The notes: generated by a model not told the origin, from the sequence alone. Numbered from the stretch's first letter, positions 35,480 to 43,331 are shown. The stretch: 64,000 nucleotides of DNA from Hymenobacter sp. YC55 (GCF_029433095.1 NZ_JARNTX010000001.1:3123864-3187863); one strand, 5' to 3'. Numbers and translations are program-made.

Positions 35480-35530
35480 TGCAACAATGATGCAATATAC
35501 CCCATCTATACAACATGCAACTATGTTGCA
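35480..35530 (-). promoter_or_regulatory. Promoter with two palindromic operators before the CPYC flavoprotein
   Basis: Two copies of one palindrome lie upstream of the start codon: TGCAACTATGTTGCA at 35516-35530 (perfect outside the three central bases) and TGCAACAATGATGCA at 35480-35494 (one mismatched pair), with centres 36 bases apart. Read on the minus strand, a TTG at 35520-35518, inside the distal palindrome, and TATATTGC at 35499-35492, running into the proximal palindrome, form a plausible -33/-7 pair with an 18-base spacer. A regulator bound to both sites would block RNA polymerase. No candidate regulator gene is adjacent. Confidence 0.65.
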
Positions 35531-35545
35531 AATAAAATTCAAACC

Positions 35546-35572
35546 TAAAAAAACCGGCCGTAGCCGGTTTCT
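35546..35572 (-). terminator. Intrinsic terminator of menA
   Basis: AAACCGGC at 35551-35558 pairs with GCCGGTTT at 35563-35570 around CGTA. On the minus strand the stem is followed by a run of seven T's (the A run at 35544-35550), so it ends leftward transcription from menA, just before the flavoprotein promoter. Confidence 0.85.
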
Positions 35573-35591
35573 CTTCTGCTATCTAATTCAC

Positions 35592-36530
35592 TTACAGGAC
35601 TTGCCCTATCCCGAAGAGCAATGTAAATACTAGCGTGCTTAGCGCCATTTGCTTGAGCAGCGGGTCGAGCTGCATGGAATCCTGGCGATGCCACACGGCA
35701 CGGGCATTGAAAAGCAACAGCGGAGCCGCCAGGACAAACAGCCACTGCCACACCGAATGATACGACAGCGCCACGTACACCACCGCACAGCCAAAGCCAA
35801 GCAGCAGCAGCAGCCAGTGGTAGCGGCGGGCATGCGCCGGGCCTAATCGTACTGGAATGGTGATTTTGCCGGCTAGCTCGTCGGAGCGAATGTCGCGGAT
35901 GTTGTTTACGTTGAGCACGGCGGTGGCAAAGCAGCCTAGCGCCGCCGCTGGCAAGAGTACACTCAGCGGCAACGTGCGGGTTTGCAAGAAATAGGTGCCG
36001 CACACGCCCACTAGGCCGAAGAAGATAAACACCGACAGGTCGCCGAGGCCCGCGTAGCCGTAGGGCTTCGAGCCCGCCGTATAGTTTACCGCAGCCCAGA
36101 TAGCAGTTAAGCCCAGCACGAAAAACGTAGCGAAGATCCAGGCACCCGCCGTGCCTAGCGCGACCCACAACAGCGCCAACCCGCTCAGCAACGAAAGCAA
36201 CCCAAAGAGCCCCATGCCGCGCTTCATCTGCTCGGGCGTGATGGCGCCGCTCTGCACTGCCCGTTGCGGCCCTTCGCGGTGCACGCTATCCGCGCCGTTT
36301 TGCGAGTCGCCGTAGTCGTTGGCGAGGTTGCTCAGGATCTGGAGCAGAATGGTGGTGAGGGCCGCTAACCCCACTACTTCGCCCCGGAACTGACCGTGGG
36401 AGGCCGCCAGGAAACCACCTGTAAGAATGCTAGCCAGCGCCAAAGGCAACGTACGTGGCCGGAAAGCGGAAACCCAGGCCTTGGCTGGGCTGATAGGTGC
36501 AACAGGAGAACTAGTGTTGGAGGAAGCCAT
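35592..36530 (-). CDS. menA: 1,4-dihydroxy-2-naphthoate polyprenyltransferase
   Basis: A 312-residue UbiA-family membrane prenyltransferase that attaches the polyprenyl chain to 1,4-dihydroxy-2-naphthoate in menaquinone synthesis. The first Asp-rich motif is NLANDYGDSQNGAD (~66-79) and the second is NNIRDIRSDELAGKITIPV (~208-226). AWVSAFRPRTLPLALASIL at the N-terminus is typical of MenA. About eight membrane helices can be counted. It stands alone among unrelated genes, so the other men genes are elsewhere. Its 5' leader contains two mutually exclusive hairpins (36535-36607). Confidence 0.93.
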   Translation of the reverse strand: MASSNTSSPVAPISPAKAWVSAFRPRTLPLALASILTGGFLAASHGQFRGEVVGLAALTTILLQILSNLANDYGDSQNGADSVHREGPQRAVQSGAITPEQMKRGMGLFGLLSLLSGLALLWVALGTAGAWIFATFFVLGLTAIWAAVNYTAGSKPYGYAGLGDLSVFIFFGLVGVCGTYFLQTRTLPLSVLLPAAALGCFATAVLNVNNIRDIRSDELAGKITIPVRLGPAHARRYHWLLLLLGFGCAVVYVALSYHSVWQWLFVLAAPLLLFNARAVWHRQDSMQLDPLLKQMALSTLVFTLLFGIGQVL

Positions 36531-36534
36531 AACA

Positions 36535-36641
36535 GGATAAAAAGCGTCATCCTCGGTTGTGGCTTTTTATCCGGCAAGCGTCAGATCAAAAGCCACAACC
36601 GAGGATGCAAAGGTACTGCGTAATGCGGGTGATTACTTCAA
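36535..36641 (-). promoter_or_regulatory. menA leader: promoter followed by two mutually exclusive hairpins
   Basis: On the minus strand, TTG at 36641-36639, a 23-base spacer and TACCTTTG at 36615-36608 form a plausible promoter. Directly after it, segment 1 (36607-36588) pairs perfectly over 20 bp with segment 2 (36567-36548). The 5' end of segment 2 (GGATAAAAAGC, 36572-36562) also pairs perfectly over 11 bp with segment 3 (GCTTTTTATCC, 36545-36535), four bases before the menA ATG. The two stems share six bases of segment 2 and cannot form together. The long stem is followed by a T5 run, so it may also terminate transcripts from the peroxidase gene upstream. Confidence 0.6.
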
Positions 36642-37211
36642 TATAGCGGCCACCAATTCTTCGCTCATCGGCTTCACCTTCGACGGATAGAAGCCCACTA
36701 CATGGCCCTGCTCGTCAACGAGGTACTTGCAGAAATTCCAGCTTGGGGCGTCGCTCACGGCGCCGTTCTTGGCCTTGTCAGACAGGAATTTGTAGAGGGG
36801 TGCCGTGTCGTCGCCTTTCACTGATATTTTCGAGAAGAGCGGGAAGGTTACGCCGTAGTTTTTCTCGCAGAAGCTGGAAATCTGCTCGTTGGTACCGGGC
36901 TCTTGGCCGCCGAAGTTGTTGGCCGGAAAGCCGAGTACCGTCACCTTGTCGCCGTGCTTTTTGTAGAGTTCCTCTAGCTCCTTGTACTGCGGTGTGTAGC
37001 CGCACTCCGAGGCAGTATTCACGATGAGCAGCTTCTTGCCTTTGTACTGGCTTAGCTTCACATCTTTGCCATCAATGGACTTAACGGTGAAATCGTACAC
37101 GGTGGCAGCAGCAGTGGTTTCGGTCATGGCAATGGCGCTAGTGGTGGGTTTGGAAACAATGGAAGAAAGGCCACAGGCGGCCAATACACCAAGCAGTAGT
37201 AAACTTTTCAT
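36633..37211 (-). CDS. Glutathione peroxidase family protein, exported
   Basis: A 192-residue peroxidase of the Cys-type GPx family. The peroxidatic Cys is in NTASECGYTPQYKELE (~71-86). The other members of the catalytic set are Gln in FPANNFGGQEPGTNEQ (~104-119) and Trp/Asn in SWNFCKYLVD (~162-171). The resolving Cys of the thioredoxin-dependent type may be that in SSFCEKNYGVTFP. The N-terminus has a lipoprotein-like signal, LLLGVLAACGLSS, placing the protein outside the cytoplasm. It reduces hydrogen or lipid peroxides, most likely with thioredoxin-like donors. The 3' end overlaps the putative menA -33 box. Confidence 0.92.
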   Translation of the reverse strand: MKSLLLLGVLAACGLSSIVSKPTTSAIAMTETTAAATVYDFTVKSIDGKDVKLSQYKGKKLLIVNTASECGYTPQYKELEELYKKHGDKVTVLGFPANNFGGQEPGTNEQISSFCEKNYGVTFPLFSKISVKGDDTAPLYKFLSDKAKNGAVSDAPSWNFCKYLVDEQGHVVGFYPSKVKPMSEELVAAILK

Positions 37212-37392
37212 ATCACAGAAGTTGCAGATTGTTGATTGATGACGCTAGCTGTACCTCGCACTAGGAGTTCGGCAGCTCAACAAAGAAACCTGGATTTCAG
37301 CAGTAAACCGCGCAGTGGCCTCCAAGTTTGTTTGCAGCTAAGTCTACTGCTTTAACTTGGCATTTCGGTGGCAAACACACATGAAACGACGG

Positions 37393-37974
37393 TCAGGTTG
37401 TGCTCGGGCTTAGCCACTTGGGCACTTCTACGGGCACATACGCCAGCATCTGGTCGATGATGCCATTGGGAGTGGGGTTGCTGAGCAGTTGCTGGCGGTT
37501 TTCGCCGCGGAGCAGGCCTTCCTGCACCATGTGGTCGAGGGCGCGGAGCAGGTGGTCGTAGTAGCCTTCCACGTTGAGCAGCCCAATGGCCTTGCGGTGC
37601 AAGCCGAGTTGGCCCCATGTCAGGACCTCGAATAGTTCTTCGAGCGTGCCGTAGCCGCCGGGCATGGCTACAAATCCTTCGGCCAAGTCAGCCATCAGTA
37701 GTTTGCGCTCGTGCATGGTTTTCACGATGTGCAGCTCCGTTAGGCCGTTGTGAGCTAACTCCTTTTTGGCCAAAAAATCGGGGATGACGCCAATGGCCTT
37801 GCCGCCGTGCTGCATGACGCTGTCGGCCACTGTGCCCATCAAACCCACGCGGCCCCCGCCGTACACCAGCGTCATGTTGCGCTCGACCAGTACACGGCCC
37901 ATTTCATGCGCCTGCTGCGTGTAAATTTCATTTGTTCCGGCACTAGAACCGCAATAAACGGCAACGCTTTTCAT
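37393..37974 (-). CDS. LOG family protein (TIGR00730-type nucleotide 5'-monophosphate phosphoribohydrolase)
   Basis: A 193-residue Rossmann-like protein. VAVYCGSSAGTNEIY at the N-terminus, LVYGGGRVGLMGTVAD (~37-52) and the catalytic PGGYGTLEELFEVLTWGQLG (~105-124) are the full signature of LOG proteins, which hydrolyse (cytokinin-type) nucleoside 5'-monophosphates to base and ribose 5-phosphate. In bacteria they are generally thought to act as AMP/IMP-type nucleosidases or in cytokinin-like metabolism. The gene is single, between argS and the peroxidase, all on the minus strand, with terminator-like sequence separating it from argS. Confidence 0.92.
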   Translation of the reverse strand: MKSVAVYCGSSAGTNEIYTQQAHEMGRVLVERNMTLVYGGGRVGLMGTVADSVMQHGGKAIGVIPDFLAKKELAHNGLTELHIVKTMHERKLLMADLAEGFVAMPGGYGTLEELFEVLTWGQLGLHRKAIGLLNVEGYYDHLLRALDHMVQEGLLRGENRQQLLSNPTPNGIIDQMLAYVPVEVPKWLSPSTT

Positions 37975-38046
37975 AGGAGGTTATTTTTAACAGGTCGAAG
38001 CATGCTAACTTCTTCCTCTTTGTAATTAAAACTTCAATGAAGCAAA

Positions 38047-38082
38047 CAAGCCCTTGCTGAGTACATAACCAGCAAGGGCTTG
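38047..38082 (-). terminator. Probable intrinsic terminator of argS
   Basis: CAAGCCCTTGCT at 38047-38058 pairs perfectly with AGCAAGGGCTTG at 38071-38082 with a 12-base loop. On the minus strand the stem is followed by TTTGCTTC, a weak T run. It lies 69 bases after the argS stop. Confidence 0.65.
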
Positions 38083-38150
38083 CTTGTTTAGGAAACCTTC
38101 GGCAAGAGCAGGAGAACAGCTTTCCGCTTCGCCGTAGGAAGTGAACAGCG

Positions 38151-39944
38151 TTACATCCGCTCTGGAACCTGAATGCCGAGCAAGCCCATGCTGTTCTTGA
38201 TGGCGCGGGCAGTTTGGGCAGAAAGCGCAACGCGGAAGGCCTTTTTAGCTGCATCAGGCTCGATGAAAATCGGCACCTCTGTGTAGAAACGGTTGTAGGC
38301 CTTGGCCACGTCATAGGCATACTGCGCTACCAAAGCCGGCGACTGCGCGCGGGCAGCTTCGGCCACCACGGCGGCATAGCGACCTAGCTCCTGAATCATT
38401 TCCCGCTCGGTATCGTGCAGCTCCGAGAGGCTGGTTAACGACGCATCAACGCCTACTCCTTGCTCGGCGGCTTTGCGCAGGATGCTGGAAATACGGGCGT
38501 GGCTGTACTGAATGAACGGGCCGGTATGGCCTTCCAGACTCACCGATTCCTCGGGGTTGAAAAGCATCCGCTTCTTGGGGTCCACTTTCAGCAGGTAATA
38601 CTTGAGCGCGCCCAAGCCGAGCATGTGGAACAGTTGCGCGGCTTCCTCTTCCGAGAGACCTTCGATTTTGCCTTTTTCCAGCGTGGCTTGCTTAGCGGCT
38701 TCCACCACTTCGCGCACCAGCTCGTCGGCGTCTACCACGGTGCCTTCCCGGCTCTTCATCTTGCCCGAAGGCAGGTCTACCATGCCGTAGCTGAGGTGAT
38801 AAATAGCATCGGCGTAGGGCTTGCCGAGCTTGGCTAGCACCGCCTTCAGCACCTGCATATGGTAGTTCTGCTCGTCGGCAATAACATACACGGACAGATC
38901 ATAGTGGAAGTCTTGGTACTTCAGCTCGGCCGTGCCTAGGTCTTGGGTGATGTACACGGAGGTACCGTCGGCGCGGAGCAGCAGCTTCTCGTCGAGGCCT
39001 TCGGCTTGCAGGTCCACCCACACCGAGCCGTCTTCCTTCTTGAAGAATACGCCTTTCTGCAAGCCCTCTTCCACCCGTTCTTTACCCAGCAAGTAGGTCT
39101 GCGACTCGTAGTAAAACTTGTCGAAATCGACGCCGATGTTCTTGTACGTCTCATCGAAGCCTTCGTACACCCAGCCGTTCATCTGTTTCCACAGGCCCAC
39201 CACCTCTTCGTCGTTGGCTTCCCACTTAAGCAGCATGTCCTGTGCTTCCAGCATCATGGGTGCTTTGCGCTTGGCTACGTCGGTGGCCACGCCTTCGGCT
39301 TCTAGCTGCTTTATCTGCTCGCGGTAGTGCTTCTCAAACAGAACATAGTATTTGCCCGCGAGGTGGTCGCCTTTGATACCAGCGCTTTGGGGAGTTTCGC
39401 CGTGGCCGTACTGCTGGTACGCCAGCATCGACTTACAGATATGGATGCCCCGGTCGTTGACGAGGTTAGCTTTGGTAACCGTGGCGCCGGTGGCCTTTAG
39501 AATTTCGGCCACCGAGTAGCCAAGGAAGTTGTTGCGCAAGTGCCCGAGGTGCAGGGGCTTGTTGGTATTCGGCGATGAATACTCTACCACCACGTTCTGT
39601 GGGCCACCCGTGGCTACGGGCGCATCGGCCGGCAACTGGCGCAATTGCTCGAATACAGCTAGCCACTGCGCGTCGGCAATTTCCAGGTTCAGGAAGCCCT
39701 TTACTACGTTGAAGCCCTTCACGGCTGGCTCATTGGCCACTAGCCACTCCCCTACTGCCTGCCCAATTTGCTCGGGGCCTTTGCCTAGGGATTTGGTGAA
39801 CGGGAACGTAACGAGCGTAAACGAGCCCGCAAAGTCTTTGCGCGTGGGCTGCAATACCAGTTGGGCGGCGGGCACCTCGGTGCCAAATACATTTTGGAAA
39901 GCCGCGCCAAGCGCGGTTTTGAGGTTCTGTTCGAGTTGTTGCAC
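38151..39944 (-). CDS. argS: Arginine--tRNA ligase
   Basis: A 597-residue class I synthetase. Translation starts at a GTG at 39944: an in-frame stop lies 18 bases upstream and no ATG intervenes, and MQQLEQNLKTALGAAFQ is the usual ArgS N-terminal domain. The HIGH motif is in SSPNTNKPLHLGHLRN (~124-139). The KMSKS-like loop is SGKMKSREGTVVDADELV (~396-413), as usual in ArgS, where this motif is degenerate. The C-terminal DALR anticodon-binding domain is helical with YDVAKAYNRFYTEVP and ends in LGIQVPERM, the conserved terminal Met of ArgS. Confidence 0.96.
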   Translation of the reverse strand: MQQLEQNLKTALGAAFQNVFGTEVPAAQLVLQPTRKDFAGSFTLVTFPFTKSLGKGPEQIGQAVGEWLVANEPAVKGFNVVKGFLNLEIADAQWLAVFEQLRQLPADAPVATGGPQNVVVEYSSPNTNKPLHLGHLRNNFLGYSVAEILKATGATVTKANLVNDRGIHICKSMLAYQQYGHGETPQSAGIKGDHLAGKYYVLFEKHYREQIKQLEAEGVATDVAKRKAPMMLEAQDMLLKWEANDEEVVGLWKQMNGWVYEGFDETYKNIGVDFDKFYYESQTYLLGKERVEEGLQKGVFFKKEDGSVWVDLQAEGLDEKLLLRADGTSVYITQDLGTAELKYQDFHYDLSVYVIADEQNYHMQVLKAVLAKLGKPYADAIYHLSYGMVDLPSGKMKSREGTVVDADELVREVVEAAKQATLEKGKIEGLSEEEAAQLFHMLGLGALKYYLLKVDPKKRMLFNPEESVSLEGHTGPFIQYSHARISSILRKAAEQGVGVDASLTSLSELHDTEREMIQELGRYAAVVAEAARAQSPALVAQYAYDVAKAYNRFYTEVPIFIEPDAAKKAFRVALSAQTARAIKNSMGLLGIQVPERM

Positions 39945-40498
39945 GGAAAAGCGGAACGCTTAAAAGAAGCTAAAACAGCTTCGGGAAGATGAATTTTAGG
40001 AGACGAACTACGGATGAGGCGTAAGCTGCATCTTGCACCACAGGCTATCAGGAACCGTTTTATAGTTCCGCGCCCGGTTGGTGTAAGTGGCTTACGCTAT
40101 AGTCGTCGTTGATTTTGGCTCCTGAAAATCGGCTTCATAAACAGTATATGGGTTGCCACGCCGGGCTTCCACTGCCGCAAAGGTAAAAACCCCGGCCGGA
40201 TAGCCCGGAAAAAGATGATATAAGCTGCAAGCCGCTCTCCCAGTGCTTGCTCATATTGACTCTCCTTAAAAAAAGTCGAATACAATACCCCTCAACGCTG
40301 GCTTTCCAACTAGAACAGTCATGCTGAGCGCAGTGCAACGAAGCCGAAGCATCTCGCTAGTGTGGTATATACTACTCCTGCATCAGCACGCGAGATGCTT
40401 CGGCTGCGCTCAGCATAACCGGTTTTACTGTTAACTATCAACTTGTGCAGATAAGTCTTTCGAAATGCTTGTTGAGCAGCTGCTAGACCCTAACACTA
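39945..40498. other. Gene-free region of about 550 bases with one repeat cluster
   Basis: No gene is supported between argS and the arginase-family gene. The dispersed repeat occupies 40318-40419. The remainder has scattered short frames with atypical codon use, no RNA gene, and no strong promoter. The spread suggests a non-functional or regulatory spacer rather than a missed gene. Confidence 0.5.
40318..40419. repeat. Dispersed modular palindromic repeat, cluster 4 (two units)
   Basis: A direct unit at 40318-40357 carries the same ten-base insert (GTGCAACGAA) as the unit at 5416-5455 and the TAGTGTGGTA tail. An inverted unit at 40390-40419 has the GTGCTGATG tail and one changed base near its end (CAGCATAAC instead of CAGCATGAC). 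This is the smallest cluster and shows the basic hairpin-forming pair. Confidence 0.9.
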
Positions 40499-41473
40499 CT
40501 ACCTACTCACGACCTCCTCCATGCGCAGACGGCGCTCAATGGCTTCAGTAGCTTTTTCCAAGATGTTGAAAGCGTTGTTTGCCATGGTGTTTTCGATATC
40601 GAGCGTGGGATTAATTTCGCCCATCTCGAAGCACACCACCCGCTCGTTTTCCAGCAAGTCCTGGCACAGGTTTTCGCCTTCCGACAAGTACAAGCCATCG
40701 GCAACGGGCGTACCGGTGCCCCGGCTGAAACTCGCGTCGAGGCTGTCTACGTCAAATGAAATGTAGACCATGTCGCAGAAGCGCAGGTGCTCATAGATTT
40801 CGCGGGTGAGCTGGCGGGAGCCTTTCTGCTGAATCTCGGGCAGGCGAATCCAGCGAATGCCCAAGCGCTCAATCAAGGCTTCTTCTTCGGGCTCGGTGTC
40901 GCGGACGGCTACGTATACCAGGTGTTCGGGGCGCAGGCGCGGGCCGGGCACGCTCAGGTTTTTTAGGCGCTGCCAGAAAAACTCGGTTTCCTCGTCGGGC
41001 TGCTGGCGCTGGCACTCGCGGTTGTCTTCGGCCAGAGACGCGGCCAGAGGCATGCCGTGCACGTTGCCTGAGGGTGTGGTGTAGGGCGAGTGGATGTCGG
41101 CGTGGGCATCAATCCAGATAACGCCTAGCGTTTTGTGCGGGTAGGCGGCCTTGATGCCGGCAATGGTGGCGTTGGCGCTGCTGTGGTCGGCGGATAGCAC
41201 TAGCGGAAACTCTCCGAAGCGCAATGTCTGCTCGACGGCGCTGGCCACGGCCCGTTGCACGGTATAAATCGAATCGATGTGGCGGGCGTACGGAAACTGG
41301 TTGGGCTCGAAGAGCACATGGTTTAGGTCGGGCACGACAACCGAGTTAAACCGGCGGAAGTAGTCGCACCCTTTGTTGAGACAAGCCACCTTCAGGGCAT
41401 CAACGCCCATACTGGCGCCTCGGGTACCGGCTCCGAGTTCGGACCGCACTTCCAAAAGCTTGATGCGTCGCAT
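40499..41473 (-). CDS. Arginase/agmatinase family (ureohydrolase) enzyme
   Basis: A 324-residue binuclear-manganese ureohydrolase. The metal-binding motifs are LSADHSSANATI (~92-103, with Ala in place of the usual Gly before Asp-His-Ser), WIDAHADIHSP (~119-129) and SFDVDSLDASFSRGTG (~236-251). The N-terminal LLEVRSELGAGTRGASMG is typical of the arginase branch in Bacteroidota. It removes urea (or a related group) from arginine or agmatine. Because arginine decarboxylase is encoded divergently 358 bases away, agmatinase activity leading to putrescine is an attractive reading, but arginase is equally compatible with the sequence. Confidence 0.87.
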   Translation of the reverse strand: MRRIKLLEVRSELGAGTRGASMGVDALKVACLNKGCDYFRRFNSVVVPDLNHVLFEPNQFPYARHIDSIYTVQRAVASAVEQTLRFGEFPLVLSADHSSANATIAGIKAAYPHKTLGVIWIDAHADIHSPYTTPSGNVHGMPLAASLAEDNRECQRQQPDEETEFFWQRLKNLSVPGPRLRPEHLVYVAVRDTEPEEEALIERLGIRWIRLPEIQQKGSRQLTREIYEHLRFCDMVYISFDVDSLDASFSRGTGTPVADGLYLSEGENLCQDLLENERVVCFEMGEINPTLDIENTMANNAFNILEKATEAIERRLRMEEVVSR

Positions 41474-41831
41474 ATTACATAGCAGAAAAAAAGTTAGAGT
41501 GGTTTATATGCTGGCCGATTGACAGCGGGACACGGCCCGGTCAGGCTTGGCGCCAACGGACCTTCCGCCGGGACCAACGAACTTAGCACAACCAAAACCC
41601 CATGGGAGGGGTATCTTTGCGGGTCGCAAGTTCGACAAAAGCCGTCGAGTTTAGAAATTCAACCTCAACGGCAATTTCCTACTTTTTCATCGGTCACCTT
41701 GCGCTTGCAAATGATCTTATTATTACCCGCAGAACAAGTCTTGGCAACGGCGTGTTCACGCGGGAGAAAGTCATGTGGCAACTGTTGAGGATAACAGCTG
41801 CCCTTATAAAAGCCTCCCCTAAACCCCTTCA
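41474..41831. other. Divergent intergenic region between the ureohydrolase and arginine decarboxylase genes
   Basis: No gene is supported in these 358 bases. A GC-rich stretch around 41520-41610 contains the small palindrome ACCCCATGGGAGGGGT-like at 41598-41612, followed by TATCTTTG at 41612-41619, which fits the -7 box of a rightward promoter, although no TTG lies at the expected distance. If used, it would give a leader of about 200 bases for the decarboxylase message. Confidence 0.4.
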
Positions 41832-43229
41832 ATGGATACTTATCACGACCTGATTTCCCAAACTTTCGACTTCCCGAGCCAGGAGTTTAGCGTAGAGCAG
41901 AACGAGCTACGCTTCCACGACATCGATCTGATGGCTCTCGTAGAAAAGCACGGCACACCGCTGCGTATTGCCTACTTACCCCGCATAAGCTCCCAAATTC
42001 AGCGCGCCAAACAGTGGTTCAAAGAAGGAATCGAGCAAACTGGCTACCAGGGACGCTACTCTTATGCGTATTGCACCAAGGCGTCGCACTTTTCCTTTGT
42101 GGTAGAAGAAGCGCTCAAGAACGACGTGCACATCGAAACTTCGTCGTGGTTTGACATCAGCATCATTCGGGCCATGCACGCCAAAGGCAAGGTCTCCAAA
42201 GATACGTTCATCATATGCAACGGCTTCAAGCCCGAGGAATACAAGCGTGATATCACCGACCTCATTAACGATGGGTTTGTGAACTGCATGCCTATTCTGG
42301 ATTCGCCGAACGAGGTGCAGTACTACCACGACCACGTGCGGGAAAAGTGCAACCTCGGAATGCGCCTGGCCTCCGACGAGGAGCCACGCTTCCAGTTCTA
42401 TACCTCGCGCCTTGGTATCCGCTACGCCGATGCTATTCCGCTGTATCAGCAGCGCATCAAGGATGATCCGCGCTTCGAGTTGAAGATGCTGCATTACTTC
42501 ATCAATACGGGCATCAAGGACACGTCGTACTACTGGTCGGAGCTGAGCCGCTTTGTGCACAAATATTGCGAGCTGCGCAAGGTGTGCGACACACTAACCA
42601 CCATTGACATCGGCGGTGGCCTGCCCATCCAAACCTCGATTCAGCCCGAGTACGACTACCCCTATATGATTGCCGAGGTGCTGCGTACCATCAAGCGCAT
42701 CTGCGGAGAAGAGGGCGTGCCAGAGCCCGACGTTTTCACTGAGTTCGGCATCTTCACGGTGGGCGAATCGGGTGCTACTATCTATTCTATTCTGGATGAG
42801 AAACTTCAGAACGACAAAGAGTTGTGGTACATGATTGATGGCTCGTTCATCACTAACCTCCCCGATACGTGGGCTCTGAACCAGCGCTTCATTATGCTGG
42901 CTCTCAACGGCTGGAACAAACAGTACAAACGCATTCAGCTCGGCGGCCTTACCTGCGATTCACAGGACTATTATAATGCCGAGAAGCATATATATCAGGT
43001 TTTCCTGCCCGAGCGCAAGCCAGCCGACGAGAAGCCGCTGTACGTAGGCTTCTTCCACACCGGTGCTTATCAGGAGAGTTTGAGCGGCTACGGTGGCATC
43101 AAACACTGCCTGATTCCGGCTCCTAAGCTAGTAATCTTGGATCGGGACGAAGAAGGCAACCTAACCGACCGTGTATTTGCGGAAAAACAGGATAGCGCTT
43201 CGATGATGCGCATCTTAGGTTATCAATAA
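41832..43229 (+). CDS. speA: Arginine decarboxylase (PLP-dependent, fold III)
   Basis: A 465-residue enzyme of the alanine-racemase-fold decarboxylases. The PLP lysine is probably in YAYCTKASHFSFV (~76-88); the phosphate-binding glycine loop is TTIDIGGGLPIQ (~257-268); EFGIFTVGESGATIYSI (~304-320) forms the substrate end. It is shorter than the E. coli biosynthetic SpeA and belongs to the compact type found across Bacteroidota, which makes agmatine from arginine. The gene faces the ureohydrolase gene divergently, so the two probably give a short polyamine pathway. A strong terminator follows at 43244. Confidence 0.9.
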   Translation: MDTYHDLISQTFDFPSQEFSVEQNELRFHDIDLMALVEKHGTPLRIAYLPRISSQIQRAKQWFKEGIEQTGYQGRYSYAYCTKASHFSFVVEEALKNDVHIETSSWFDISIIRAMHAKGKVSKDTFIICNGFKPEEYKRDITDLINDGFVNCMPILDSPNEVQYYHDHVREKCNLGMRLASDEEPRFQFYTSRLGIRYADAIPLYQQRIKDDPRFELKMLHYFINTGIKDTSYYWSELSRFVHKYCELRKVCDTLTTIDIGGGLPIQTSIQPEYDYPYMIAEVLRTIKRICGEEGVPEPDVFTEFGIFTVGESGATIYSILDEKLQNDKELWYMIDGSFITNLPDTWALNQRFIMLALNGWNKQYKRIQLGGLTCDSQDYYNAEKHIYQVFLPERKPADEKPLYVGFFHTGAYQESLSGYGGIKHCLIPAPKLVILDRDEEGNLTDRVFAEKQDSASMMRILGYQ

Positions 43230-43243
43230 ATAAAGTAGTTGAT

Positions 43244-43290
43244 TTTTCCAGCGGGCTGGTTTGGCTGTCCCGCTGGAAAATCCTATTTTT
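43244..43290 (+). terminator. Intrinsic terminator of arginine decarboxylase
   Basis: TTTTCCAGCGGG at 43244-43255 pairs perfectly with CCCGCTGGAAAA at 43269-43280, followed by TCCTATTTTTG. The stem begins 14 bases after the stop codon. Confidence 0.9.
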
Positions 43291-43331
43291 GAGGCTGATC
43301 TTCTTTTATAAAAATCTAATTCAACTACTTG

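Noticed and set aside
40097..40338. Overlapping minus-strand frames in the gap after argS
   Set aside because: Two frames overlap each other in different phases, with atypical residue composition (many Arg, Phe and Cys) and no start context; one runs into repeat cluster 4.
41519..41853. Two overlapping frames between the ureohydrolase and decarboxylase genes
   Set aside because: They overlap the start of the decarboxylase gene in other frames and have no recognisable protein features.
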